This document shows positions 1 to 12,338 of a stretch of DNA of 64,000 nucleotides, piece after piece. Where the stretch lies: NCBI GenBank assembly GCA_032719365.1, contig CM064866.1:76736916-76800915 (forward strand), written 5' to 3'. Every line of letters starts with the position of its first letter. The first letter of the stretch is position 1. The notes beneath the pieces are model-generated. The model made no database searches. It was not told the DNA's origin and saw only the letters and a list, made by a program, of their open reading frames with translations. This DNA is from Prinsepia uniflora (Eukaryota; Streptophyta; Magnoliopsida; Rosales; Rosaceae). A program made the translations under genes and the position numbers.

Positions 1-3000
1 CTCCGATATCTCCTTACAGTATTTTGGTGGGACAAACTTTGGTCGAACAGCTGGAGGCCCTTTGGTTGCAACAAGCTATGATTATGATGCTCCTATAGAT
101 GAATATGGTAAATTCATCAACAGTTAGTTTGATATGCCACTAGTCCCTCATTTAACAGGAATTCTATCCTCTACTACCACAATTATATTTGGTCGGTGCA
201 ATTCTTCGTAGTAGGATGGAGAGTGAAAGTTTGTTATATACTGAATCAAATGTTCGGCAACCTTATCAACTTTTCTTATGCAGGTTTTCTTAGACAGCCA
301 AAATGGGGTCATCTGCGCGATTTGCATAAGGCAATAAAACAGTGTGAAGAACATATGATCAGCTCTGATCCGAAACAAGTACCCCTGGGTGATAATTTAG
401 AGGTATGCAACACATTTCGAGCTTCTTCAATACATTCTTTGGACTTAAAGTCACTTGTCTTTGATGACTTTGTTTTCACCATTCATTTCCCGTGCTCATA
501 TCTCTTATTAGGCATCCTGCCTTTGGGTTTCTTATTTCTTTTTTGTTTTGGTTTTCATCAGGCGCATGTCTACTATACAAATTCCAATGAGTGTGCTGCG
601 TTTCTTGCTAATTATGGTAGTAGTTTAGATGCAAATGTCACTTTTCATGGAAATACATATTCTCTTCCAGCTTGGTCAGTGAGCATCCTTCCCGATTGCA
701 AGAATGTTATATTTAACACTGCAAAGGTACATATCCAGAGCAATGAGCCTAAAAACTTCGTATAGCACAATTATTATGATTATTATTATTATTTTTATGA
801 ATCTCCGGAAAATGTTAGGGTTTTGGTAGTAGAGGAAGAAAAAAAAGGAGAAATATTTTCGTAAACTCTATGCATTTCTCTACTTTCTATTGTTCTGATA
901 ATATTTCCTTATGAATGAAGGTTGTCTCACAAAGAAATATTGGAGATTCTTCTTTTGCCCTCACAGACAGTGTAAATGAATTTATATTGGAGCCATCTTC
1001 ATGGAGTTGGTATAAACAAAAAGTTGGTATCTGGAGTAACAATTCGTTTGTCAACTCAGGCTTACTGGAGCAGATATTTACAACAAAAGATATCAGTGAT
1101 TATTTATGGTATACAATAAGGTAACAAATCCAGTTTCTGGTCATTTTTAGTATATGTGTATGTGCATGTATGTATAGCATTTCTGTGTTCGTGGTCAAAA
1201 TGATACGTTACAAACCCTTGACATCTTCTTGAATGTTGCAGTGTTAATGTGAATGAAAAAATTACAGCTGGTGAAGAGAAAGAAGTGTTTTTGCATATTG
1301 AGAGCCTGGGACATGCGGCTCTTGTTTTCATAAACAAAAGACTTGTAGGTATGTACTCAATTTATCAAATGCAGGGAAGTAAAGAGCTCACCTCCTACTC
1401 TTGAATCTCTATTTATTCGGAAGTAAATTACGTATTGTCCATTTGTACTTGAAGGATTTGGATTCGGTAACCATGATGATGCAAGCTTCATCCTTGATGA
1501 GAAGATTACTCTCAACCATGGTAACAATACAATAGATGTGTTGAGTATGATGATTGGTGTACAGGTAAATAATACAGTTTCGTGTTCAATGTTCATGTCC
1601 ATGGACACCAAAAGATCTTGTGGAATTTTTTTAGCCCTTAAGCGATTTTCTGCAGAATTTTGGTTACTAATTCCTTGTTCTCTTTGTAACTTTCCAGAAT
1701 TATGGACCGTGGTTCGATGTTGCAGGAGCAGGAATCTTTGCTGTTGTTCTTAGGGACTTAAATAACAACACAAATGATCTTTCTTTTGATGAATGGACCT
1801 ACCAGGTTGGACCCAAGCTTATAATTTCCTCCCAATCTTTTCGCTGGAACCCTTGAAAAGATTTTAATTTTCCTTATATTAAGGTGGGAGTTGAAGGAGA
1901 ATACCTCGGATTGGATAACACACGTCTTGCAAACAGCTCACTGTGGACTACAGGAACAGCTCCACCGGTTAATCAGAGTTTGATATGGTACAAGGTACGT
2001 GGTTACCAAGCTTGTTTTCGTTGCCTTTTTCGAGGTAAATACTCATGGGTCCTTGACAAGTTCAAAATTCATTCAAAATTCCTCATCATCCATTTTTGAA
2101 ATCTCTAGTCCCTCAATCAAAATGGTTACTAGGGATTCCAAAAATTCAATAACCGAGGACTTTTGAATAATTTTTGAACTTGTCAAGGACCTATGAGTAT
2201 ATACTCCGTTTTTCACATGCTCTGGTTGATGTTCTTGTCATTGCCAGGTTGCACTTCTTGCTCCTGAAGGGAAGGGTCCATTGGCATTGAATCTTGCTAG
2301 CATGGGAAAGGGTCAAGCATGGATTAACGGGCAGGGCATAGGGAGATATTGGACCGCCTACAAAGCACCATCGACCGGCTGCACCAATGGCAGCGTTTGT
2401 GACTACAGAGGAGCCTATCTTCCATCGAAATGTCTAAAGAACTGTGGACAACCAGCTCAAACTCTGTAAGACTGAATGCACTGCCGATTCTTGTATAGAT
2501 TTACTACTTGATACAAATTTACGAGGCCATAATGTTTAGGTACCATATTCCCCGTACATGGGTACATACTGGAGAAAACCTTGTGGTTCTCCACGAAGAG
2601 CTTGGCGGAGACCCTTCGAAGGTCTCTTTGATGACTAAAACTGGGCAGGAGATATGTGCCCATGTATCAGAAACTGATCCTCCGCCTGCCAGTTCTTGGA
2701 GATCAAACTCGGAATTCATGTCTCAAAACCCTGAAATTCAACTGAGCTGTGACCGAGGATGGCGCATCACTTCAATCAATTTCGCTAGCTTTGGAACGCC
2801 GGTTGGAAATTGTGGCACATTCTCTGCGGGAACTTGCAATGCAGACATTTCATCAATTGTTGAGCAGGTAAGAGAAGAACCTCAGCTTCATGATAACTGA
2901 AATGCACTGATGAAAGACATGTCATATAACTAGAATATCATGAAAATGCTCAAAAGCTGAAATTGGTTGTGTTGAATGGAGTTGCAGGCTTGCCTTGGCC

Positions 3001-3098
3001 AAGAAGGATGTTCAATCCCCATCTCCATAGCAACTTTGGGGAATCCTTGTCCTGCCGTGGTAAAAAGTTTAGCTGTTGAAGCTCGTTGTAGTGACTGA
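1..3098 (+). CDS. Beta-galactosidase (GH35), 3' part of gene, with C-terminal SUEL lectin domain
   Basis: Plant cell-wall or apoplastic beta-galactosidase that removes terminal beta-galactose from pectin and arabinogalactan side chains. The gene starts before the window, so the signal peptide and catalytic glutamates are not visible. Twelve exons can be traced: 20-107, 284-402, 562-726, 921-1120, 1242-1348, 1455-1564, 1698-1805, 1884-1994, 2248-2465, 2540-2867, 2988-3098, with bases 1-19 being the end of an intron (that gives eleven listed exons). All phases join without stops. The first exon carries the family motif YFGGTNFGRTAGGP and YDYDAP. Later exons give the beta-sandwich segments (for example GQAWINGQGIGRYW). 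The last two exons form a Cys-rich SUEL/rhamnose-binding lectin module (CDRGWRITSINFASFGTP, GTCNAD, CSIPIS), which only some plant BGALs have. The stop is TGA at 3096-3098. Family assignment is firm; the paralogue number is not assigned. Confidence 0.93.
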
Positions 3099-3646
3099 CA
3101 CCAAAAACCAGCAAAGAGAGTTGTATACTCGTATATTTCGAGCTAATACACATCAAGGTGTATCAAATAATGTAGTCAATTGAACGTTTCTAATTGATAT
3201 TACTCGTTTCGATTCTTTTTTATCACGTTATGTTTATTTGTCATTTATTCAAACTAAATTATAGGTCTAGTTATAATAATATTAACATTTGAACAAAATT
3301 ATAACATTTTTTTTAAAAAAAGAAATGTTATACGGTAATAATTCGGTGGGTGCATTCACTTAATGAATTTGTTATCGGTAAATTTAGATGTGTATTTAAA
3401 TGTCAAAAACGTAAGTTCCTTACTATGAAATCACGAAGCATCACAGAATGGTATAGACGTGGAGTTTAATGTAAACTATGAGATCGTAAACGGTAGGTTA
3501 AAAAAACTGTAATTGTGAAAATAAATAAATAAGAATCTCTCTCTCCATAATGCTTATGATTATGACATGTCGTTTATGATCTCGGAGAGTGATAGAAGAG
3601 TATGAAACGACGTGTCGTTAGTTTCACAGCTTACTATAGGCTATAG
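3099..3646. other. Intergenic spacer, AT-rich
   Basis: Holds the 3' flank of the beta-galactosidase gene and the promoter side of the quinone oxidoreductase gene. I see no ORF, repeat or clear TATA box. Confidence 0.6.
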
Positions 3647-6209
3647 ATGAGGGTGCGGACGAGCCAAGACAAGCGTCAATTCAACTCAGCCTCTTCATTA
3701 GAAAGCTCAAAAGTTGAAGCTTCAATGAAGGCCATAGTGATAACAGCTCCAGGTGGGCCTGAAGTCCTGAAGCTACAAGAAGTTGAAGATCCACAGCTCA
3801 AAGATGATGAAGTTTTGATAAAAGTCGCGGCCACGGCGCTGAACCGCGCGGACACGTTTCAGAGGAAAGGGTCGTACCCACCGCCCCCGGGTTCCAGCCC
3901 TTACCTGGGTCTGGAATGTTCTGGGACCATCGAAGCCGTCGGGAAATACGTGTCCCGGTGGAAAGTCGGTGATCGGGTAATTTCCAATGTGAATATTATT
4001 GTTCTATTTTTTTATGCTGTGTTTGCTCGCTGAGAAAATGGAGCAAAGAAGAAAGAAAATATGGAGTAATTGGGTTGGGAGTATGTTGCAGATATAGTTT
4101 CTATTTTATATCCTAAAAATTAAGGCTTTAAATATGGAGTAATTGGGTTGATAAATGAAAAAAATAATAATAAATAAAGCACTAAGAAGCTTAAGTTTCT
4201 CTATTCCCTGTTTGAATTTGCCATGTTAATTTAATAATTAGTGTCCCAGCTTGCCCATAAAAATTATTTAATTTAATGAGCTAAGCCTAGTAAAAGCATT
4301 TTGTTCTTCTGTTAGTAAAATAGGATTTGAGTCTTTGTTTTCCACAAAGGTTTTTTGTGATTTGAGTATATAGATCATGGATGTCACATACTTGAACTGT
4401 ATCGATTTGTGCTGTGCAGGTGTGTGCTCTTCTAAGTGGAGGAGGGTATGCTGAGAAGGTGGCTGTTCCTGCTGGTCAAGTTTTTCCAGTCCCGCCTGGT
4501 ATTTCTTTAACGGATGCAGCTAGCTTTCCTGAAGTGGCATGCACTGTTTGGTCAACTGTTTTTATGATGAGCCGGCTCTCTGCTGGTGAAACATTTTTGG
4601 TAACTTTCAAATCTATACTCTAATATACTAGCTTATCTTCATTTGAATGCAAATGCTGTAATCTTTGGTGTTCCAAAGCAGCTCTTTTGGAATTTTCTTT
4701 TCTTTGTTTTAGTTAAATTGCTGGGTGCTTTGATTTATTTTCATGAGTATGTATGGAATGGTTCCTAGATATAAAATTTCAGCCATATCCATATGTTTAG
4801 GCCGGCACTATTGCACCCTTTTGTTGATTGTATCATAAGTATGCTCCAGGCACAACATCTTTGATGAAGCTGATTGCTTACTTTGTCTTTGATGCATATA
4901 CTTAGATATCACTGAACAATTCTAAAATCTCAGGTTCATGGAGGCTCCAGTGGAATTGGTACATTTGCAATTCAGGTAGCCAAATACCAGGGAGCAAAGG
5001 TGTTTGTCACAGCAGGTAAGCGTTTTTTTTATGTCATGAAATCAGTTTTTCCATATTTACCAATATAAATCTTGATCTTCAGGAAGTGAGGAAAAGGTAG
5101 CTGCATGCAAGAATCTTGGAGCCGACGTATGCATCAATTACAAGACAGAGGACTTTGTTGCACGGGTAAAGGAAGAAACAGGTGGCAAAGGTTTGTTCTC
5201 TTGTAGCTAACATCCCATTAATATTGCTCAAGAAGGATAGTATACCTTTTACATTTATTTTCAGTTACTAATAAAGAAGGAAAAAATGACATTGTATGAC
5301 AAAATAAAAGCATTTTGAAATTTAAACAATGGCAGGTGTTGATGTTATCTTGGATAGCATTGGGGCAAACTATTTTCGAAGGAACCTTGATGGCTTAAAC
5401 TTTGACGGGAGGCTTTTTGTTATTGGGACCTTGAGTGGACCTGTTACAGAAATAGACCTTCGTGTTGTGCTTTCGAGGCGTCTCACCATCCAAGGTAGTA
5501 TATATATATATTTTTTGGTCAATTATACTGTGTTTTTAGTCTCATTAGTTTGGACGTCCCTTGGAGTTCGATGGAGATGTTAAGAGAGTGGCTGGTTGAT
5601 GATTATCAGCAATGTTCTCTTCTACTTTTATTTTTTTATTCGTAAGGCGTAAATGATGTTTAAAACATTGGTTTGAAATTTCATCTTTCATATTTGCTTC
5701 CGTGGAGTGGCTGATTTTTGACATGATAGGTTTTCGCTCAAATGCTGATTTCTCCCATTGTTACTAGTTTAATGACATCTTTTTCTCTTATGGTTTTATC
5801 AAAGTTCATTCATAGTTTGCTACCTACCATTATGGGTAGGATGTGCGCATTGGGACCAAGTTTTTGTCCACCAATCACTTTAATTCTCTGCTTAGTTACA
5901 AGCCCACGCTACTAGGATGGGCACATCTTTTTCACTTCCCTTATGCATGAGTTGTTTTGGTTTGTTTAAGATAAAGAATATGTATCGTATCATAAGGTGG
6001 TTGTATATGCAGCGGCCGGGTTGCGATACAGAAGTGCAGAAAACAAAGCGGTAATTGTTAGGGAGGTGGAGAACAATGTGTGGCCTGCAATCGTTGCTGG
6101 CAGGGTGAAAACCGTGGTGTACAAGTCTTTTCCATTATCGGAGGCAGCGGAAGCTCACCGGCTCATGGAAACAAGCCAGCACATTGGGAAGATACTTCTT
6201 GTTGTGTAA
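3647..6209 (+). CDS. NADPH:quinone oxidoreductase, PIG3/TP53I3-like (zinc-free MDR family)
   Basis: Medium-chain reductase that uses NADPH to reduce quinones or reactive carbonyls. Six exons: 3647-3976, 4420-4599, 4934-5015, 5083-5190, 5336-5494, 6013-6209; all phases agree. The start at 3725 (MKAIVITAPGGPEVLKL) matches the usual family N-terminus and gives 325 residues. The upstream in-frame ATG at 3647 would add 26 residues (351 in all) and could be a targeting extension, so the start is uncertain. Visible landmarks are the GroES-like fold (ALNRADTFQRKGSYPPPPG, GLECSGTIEAVG, KVGDRV) and the Rossmann nucleotide loop VHGGSSGIGTFAIQVAK at about residue 145 counted from 3725. The C-terminal half ends AAEAHRLMETSQHIGKILLVV. 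The Cys/His zinc ligands of alcohol dehydrogenases are absent, as expected for quinone oxidoreductases. The gene looks intact. Confidence 0.92.
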
Positions 6210-6766
6210 TGATATGAAGATGTTTGTAAATGAAGAAAACAAATATGGACGCCATGTATAAGAATGATGTTTTTTTAATACCCAGTTTTTCATCAATTAT
6301 ATGGAAAACATTTAATAATTGAATCGTGCTCCATGTTGGAGTTTTCGATTTGTGTGGAACGATGTTGATATTCAATATCTATAACTAATGTGTCCAGTGT
6401 CCAGTTTGGGCATGGATAAAATCGAGTACTATTATTTTATTTTATTTTGGCTAAATTTCTGAGTTAAGAGATTCTGTGATGGACTGGAATATCGGACGGT
6501 AGAGATGAGTGAAACTTGAAAAGCTGATGTCGATGTCCACTCACTAACCCGACATGTGACCCGAATAACATAAACGACACGTCGTGCGCTTTTTTTAATC
6601 TTTGGTTTCTTTCTTCCTTGTTTGTTTGTTTTTTTTTTCGAGAAAAAAAGAAAAAAAAAATCATTGAGTTTGAGGGCCCTTGCTTTTCATCTCATCCTGA
6701 GATACTGATTCCCTCGCTTTCTTGCTTAATTTCTGCTGCGAAAATCTACAAGGGTCGACGAAAAAT
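6210..6766. other. Intergenic spacer between oxidoreductase and first nuclease
   Basis: AT-rich 3' flank, then the promoter and 5' UTR of the nuclease gene. A poly-T/poly-A tract lies at about 6628-6660. No separate gene is supported. Confidence 0.55.
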
Positions 6767-9433
6767 ATGGGTGGGACTAAGCTATGGTGGACTTGGACGG
6801 TGCTTGGTTTTCTGCTGTTTGTGCCGGGAATTCTGGGTTGGGGTAAAGAAGGCCACTACGCAATTTGCAAGATAGCGGAGGTCAGTGATCAAGCCACCAT
6901 TTTTACGTGTCTTTTAAATTCGTAATTGGCTTTCGATCGTTTCAATATTTTGGATTTTATGATCTCAACCCAACATGAAATGTCTGGCTAGAAATGATTT
7001 TGGTAATTGAAAGCATGTGTTAGCTATATGATGGGTGTCAAAAATTCAAAATTGGGCTACGTAGTTTAAGCATCATTTGGATGTTCTATATCGTTTAGGA
7101 GGTCTGATGAGGCTCATTGGTTTGATTTAGGGATTTATGAGTGAAGAGGCTCTAGCTGCAGTAAAAGAATTGCTACCAGAATCCGCAAACGGTGATCTTG
7201 CAGAAGTTTGCTCCTGGCCTGATGAGATCCGATTCCATTTGCGTTGGAGTGGTCCTTTGCATTATGTTGACACACCAGATTTTAGGTGTAACTACCAATA
7301 CTGCAGTTAGTGGCTTGTTCTCAAGGGTTCATTGGTGCTGTTTTCGAATGTAGCATGCCTTATAGTTAATGAATGTTTCGCTTATTACATGGCTGCCTGA
7401 TTCTCTAATTATGAATGGTCTATTTTTGCACAGTTGCTTTCTTTTACTTCATTATCAAATGAAATCTAATGTTAGCACATTTATCTACCTCTATATAGAA
7501 GATGACATTATTGAAGCCCTTGTTTAATAGGGGACTGCCATGACTCTGTCGGGCGTAAAGATAGATGTGTAACTGGAGCAATTTACAACTATACAACGCA
7601 GCTCATCTCAGATCGTGATTCAATCTCAGAAACTAAATGTAAGGATCCTTATTTATTGGATTCTGATATGTTCCTATCTAACATTAAGTGTGTAACTAGT
7701 CCTAAATATCAAACACCTTCAATTTTTTATGTCAGACAACTTAACTGAGGCACTTATGTTCTTAGCTCATTTTGTTGGGGATGTCCATCAGGTATGCTCT
7801 TCTTACTGGTAGCGTAAAACTTTAACCACATAACGATGAAAAAGCAAACAAACCATGAAGTAGAGCAGTACTTGAAACTTTAATGAACAATTTAATGTTA
7901 GATCTCAAATATACTTGTAAAAGCAGCGGTTATGGTCATTGTTCAAAACATTTTTAGTCTGCAAATCTCTGTGGTTTACTAAGATATTTCCTTTTGAGTG
8001 GCAATTCCTTTCAAAGATGGGGTTTTTCTTCCACGCTGAAGGTTTTCCAGATGAAGCTGAGTAAATTAGTGATGTAATGGTGGCTAGAGGTTTATATGAT
8101 TTGTGCTTATGTTAGAAGAGAAAAATTTTTGCTTTCATTTTGTTTAAGAAATTCATGTTGGATGTTGACAGCCCCTACATGCTGGTTTCACTGGAGATGC
8201 AGGCGGGAACTCAATAATCGTCCGGTGGTATCACAGGAAGACAAATCTCCACCATGTAAGTTTTATTGCCTTACTAAACCCTATGCCCATGGTATTAATT
8301 TCATGGTTATATTCTTCTTTTCCCTTAATTTCCACTTTCACCCCCTGCCCTGTTTTCCTGGTTGACGAGAATGATTGTGCAAAGCAACAGTCAGATGTTG
8401 TAGGTTATTGAAATAGGAAAATACGGCATATGCTGTGATTGTGTAATTTTATAAGCAGCATGCAGTTTGATTCTGAAAAATGGTGTTGTTCTAGGTCTGG
8501 GATACTATGATCATTGAATCTGCTATAAAGACATTTTATGGTAATGATCTTGCAATCATGATAAAGGCCATTGAAAGTAATATTACGGTATGAAGTTCAT
8601 CCTTTATTGACGTTTTAGTTTCTTATCTATTTGTTTGTGCTTTTTCCATCACAAGAATAAACATCCCCGTTGAACATGTGATACTTACATTTGCTTATTA
8701 CTATCGGTTTGTAGGGCCACTGGTCCAATGATATATCATCATGGCAGATTTGTGCAAATAATCAGACTGTTTGTCCTAATGGGTTAGTGCATGTTCCTTT
8801 TAGTTCCTTCGGTGCTTAAAAACTCATGCATAGGTATGATTTTACTTGTTCTCGGTCACGCAGGTATGCTTCTGAAAGCATTAGTTTGGCTTGCAAATAT
8901 GCTTACAGAAATGCCACACCAGGAAGCACACTGACTGGTATATTCTCTTTTCTGGTGGAAGATTTAGTTTGGCTTGCAAATTAGTGTTATCAAACAAATT
9001 CCCGTTAGAAGTTTCTTTTTACTCATCCTGGAATTATAGATGTGAAAATGAAGGAATAGCCCTCTAGACTGCTTCAGCCATGTATTTGCATTTGTATTGT
9101 TTCCTTTTAGTGACTATTGAGCAATGACAACCTACCTGCATAATTGCATGTCCTAGAAATATTTACAGAATCACATTTCTGATTTCTTATATCTCTGACC
9201 TCATGACATCACATGGGCTTTATAGCATTTTCTTCTGATGCTCGTATATTCTCATTCAGTTCCGATATTATCATTTTTTCTTTCCCGCTGAAGTTTTGTT
9301 ATCATGTGTTTTAGATGATTACTTCCTTTCTCGGCTACCCTTTGTGGAGAAGAGGCTAGCTCAAAGTGGGGTCCGCCTGGCCGCTACCTTCAACCGCATT
9401 TTCTCTTCTCAAGCAAAAATTGCTGATTCGTGA
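6767..9433 (+). CDS. S1/P1-type endonuclease (plant ENDO family), first tandem copy
   Basis: Secreted or vacuolar zinc-dependent nuclease that cleaves single-stranded DNA and RNA; relatives act in senescence and programmed cell death. Nine exons: 6767-6880, 7131-7305, 7531-7638, 7736-7791, 8172-8255, 8495-8587, 8715-8782, 8864-8937, 9315-9433; all phases fit and give 296 residues. A signal peptide (residues about 1-24, hydrophobic WTVLGFLLFVPGILG) precedes WGKEGH, whose Trp becomes the mature N-terminus and a zinc ligand. Other ligand motifs are present: WPDEIR, HYVDTP, RDCHD, AHFVGDVHQPLHAG, LHHVWD. No frameshift or stop is seen. It is followed 398 bp downstream by a second copy with the same exon plan, so the pair arose by tandem duplication. 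Sequence flavour is nearer to ENDO4/ENDO5-like than BFN1-like proteins, but that is inference. Confidence 0.92.
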
Positions 9434-9831
9434 AGAAGCAAGCATGAAGATAGAAGATAGGGATGCATCTTCAAAGGATATATCACCTAGGGGCCCACCA
9501 TTGTTGCTTAAAGCTTGAAGCTCCCTTTAAAACCTCCCTCATGGACCCAATTAATGAAGTCTTAAATTATCTAATATGCTAATGATGCCCCCAATATCCC
9601 CAGAATATGCTCCACCTCATCCCAGCTTGCTTGTGTTGAAGAAACAAAGGATTAGCTTTTGGGGCACTTAAAATAGTTGGAAGGCTAAACTTGTACTCAT
9701 TAAACACGTTGGATGACTTGTAAATATGACAAACCAAGTCCTGGCTTCTGTGACCTCTATAAATAATTTGTGTGGTGCCATCATATTGAGTAACAAATTA
9801 TTTGGATTTTTCTCAGTAAAGAGAAATTACG
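9434..9831. promoter_or_regulatory. Spacer between tandem nucleases, with TATA box at 9757-9765
   Basis: Contains the 3' UTR of the first nuclease and the promoter of the second. CTATAAATA at 9757-9765 lies about 70 bp before the second ATG (9832), a normal distance for a plant TATA box. Confidence 0.5.
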
Positions 9832-11261
9832 ATGAACAGCTTGAGATACGTTGGGGGATTTTCCCTTCATGGGTTTGTTTTGTTGCTTGCTTTTGTTTCA
9901 ATTACGATTCCAAGAGCTCAAGGATGGAGCAAAGAGGGTCATATCATGACATGCCGGATTGCACAGGTAATGCTGATCCCATTCCTCTGCGTACGGAGAA
10001 TGTCTTGGGTGGGAAGGTCGGATCATGTCATTAATAGGATCATTCTCACAGGAATGGCAGCCCACCCAAGTTCAAAATTATGTAAATAAAATAAAAGAAA
10101 ATACAATCACAACAAGCAATACTTGTACTGAAACTGTACCGCAGGCACTTCTAGAGCCTGAGGCCGCAGAAGCTGTAAGGAATTTACTACCACACGACGT
10201 GGATGGCGACTTGTCAGCTCTCTGCGTATGGCCAGACCAAATCCGGCATTGGTACAGGTACCGGTGGACTAGCCCGCTTCACTTCATTGACACACCTGAT
10301 AATGCTTGCAGCTTTGACTACTCGAGTAAGCTCTAGGGTTTAGTTTCTTAGTCATCAAGAAATGTAACATTAGCTAATTCATGTTGACTTTAACATGGGA
10401 TAACAGGGGATTGTCATGACCCACATGGCTTGAAGGACGTGTGTTGCTGGTGCCGTCCAAAATTTCACCTCTCAGCTTTCACATTACACAGAAGGAACCT
10501 CTGACCGTCGATGTACGTAACTCTAATTTTATTATATTTATAATCAATTCATAGTTTAGGCTTTGTCAATTGCTTTGCTTGGATTGTACAACAACAATTC
10601 GTAGTTTCTTTGACTCTGACTCTTTGCAGATAATATGACTGAGGCCTTGCTCTTCTTGTCACACTTTATGGGAGATATCCATCAGGTATTTACTTACGCT
10701 GGCAATTCCAAACATGTTTTTTATTTGTAAGGATTTCTAAAGCTTTTATGTTTCTGATCATCTTCTTGTGTGTTTTGGCAGCCAATGCATGTCGGGTTCA
10801 CGACAGATGAGGGCGGAAACACGATAGATTTGCGATGGTACAGGCACAAATCAAATCTCCACCATGTAAGCAGTCACTTGTACCTTGATATAGACCTTGT
10901 AAACAGGTAGACATGTTTACAAGAAACAAAAAAAAAAACGAAAATAAAAAGCTGGGTTTTAATAGTTTCGATTTGTTTAAGAATTAAAAAGAAGAAATTT
11001 CTTGGTTTTGCAGGTATGGGATAGGGAGATTATACAACAGGCTATGAAGGACTATTATGATAAAGACATGGAACTTCTCCTACAAGACATACAGGGAAAC
11101 ATCACAGATGTGAGCACCAATATTTACTTTCTAAATCAGATTATGAAACAACTTAGGTTTTAAGCTATATGTGTTATGCATTCTAATTTTGTTGTATACT
11201 ACGTAAATAGGGGATCTGGTCTGATGATGTTACATCATGGCAACAATGTGATGATCACCGT

Positions 11262-11532
11262 TCGTGTATAAACAAGTAAGCCCTCTCTCTCTCACCATCT
11301 CAAAACACATGCATATACATACACACGCGTTTAGCTACCCTTGAATCTTTCATAGTCTGATGTCAATTTTTGAATTGGATACCTTGTTTGTTCATGTATA
11401 AACAAGTAAGCCCCGCAGCCCGCCGTCTCTCACCATCTCAAAACACATGCATATACCTACGCACACGCGCGTTTAGCTACCCTTATTCTTTCGTTGTGCA
11501 ATGTCGATTTTTGCACTGAATACCTTGTTTCA
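11262..11532. repeat. Tandem duplication inside intron 7 of the second nuclease
   Basis: Two diverged copies of about 130 bp (near 11262-11391 and 11392-11532). Both contain GTATAAACAAGTAAGCCC, then CACCATCTCAAAACACATGC, an ACACGCG/GCGCGTTTAGCTACCCTT block, and TACCTTGTTT. The copied unit includes the end of exon 7 and its 5' splice site. Confidence 0.8.
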
Positions 11533-11615
11533 TAGGTATGCCAGGGAGAGTATAAACATAGCTTGCAAGTGGGGTTACAAAAATGTTGAGAAGGGTGATA
11601 CACTGACAGGTATGT

Positions 11616-12296
11616 TGTTGAGTTAATGCCTCGTTAGTGGATTATTAATGCATTGAATTTGATTATGTATTGGGAATAAATACATGGTGTTGTTCATTCA
11701 ACCTTGTAGGAAAAGATTGATGTGGAAGCTTCATGAAGAAGGGCATTAATTGAAGAAGGTGCATGAATGGACTTCAATGAAGGATGTTGAAATGTGAGGA
11801 AATTGTCCCACATTGGAAAAGCACAAATACAACTTGTGCCTTAAGCACTATATAAGGTGGAGAGGTTGGTCACATTTCAACATCAAAGAGAACACCTCAC
11901 AAGTGAGTGAGTGCTTCAAGAGTGTGTATAGCTCTTGGGCTAGAGTGATCTTCTTGAGCACTTCAAGAGTGTGTATAGCTCTTGGAGTAGAGTGATCTTC
12001 TCGGTTAAGAGAAGGTGAAAGAGTGTGTATAGCTCTTTGGGGTAGAGTGATTTTCTCGGGTTGAGAGAGGGTGTACAAGGGGTATCCTATTGGATACAAG
12101 GGCTCGAGTTGGGTATAAACTTGAGTAGTGTAATCTTGTATTTTGTATTCTCTCATAGTGAAGGAGAAAACTCTCCGAGGACGTAGGCAAGTTAATTGGC
12201 CGAACCTCGTTAAATCTTTTGTGTTCTTGGTTTCTTTATTTTCTTTTTTCATCTTTATTGTTAGCACTTGCGTGGTGGAGGATTAATTTCCTAACA
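11616..12296 (+). repeat. 5' LTR of the copia element
   Basis: 681 bp, TG...CA. A TATA box (TATATAAG, 11849-11856) sits in the middle, preceded by a GCACAA/TTGTGC inverted repeat (11821-11839). Downstream, a motif of the form AGTGTGTATAGCTCTT followed by TAGAGTGAT is repeated three times between about 11915 and 12060. Confidence 0.95.
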
Positions 12297-12298
12297 AG

Positions 12299-12310
12299 TG
12301 GTATCAGAGC
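12299..12310 (+). other. Primer-binding site of the copia element
   Basis: TGGTATCAGAGC begins two bases after the 5' LTR. It is the classic plant copia PBS, complementary to the 3' end of initiator-Met tRNA. Confidence 0.95.
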
Positions 12311-12338
12311 TTCGGTTATCGATCGTGAGCGGTTTGCC

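Noticed and set aside
196..765. 189-residue ORF in the beta-galactosidase region
   Set aside because: It reads through two introns that happen to lack stops. The exon structure with conserved phases explains it better.
11848..12267. 139-residue minus-strand ORF repeated at 14166-14585
   Set aside because: Antisense of the copia LTR, present twice only because the LTR is present twice. Its apparent repeats come from the LTR leader repeats.
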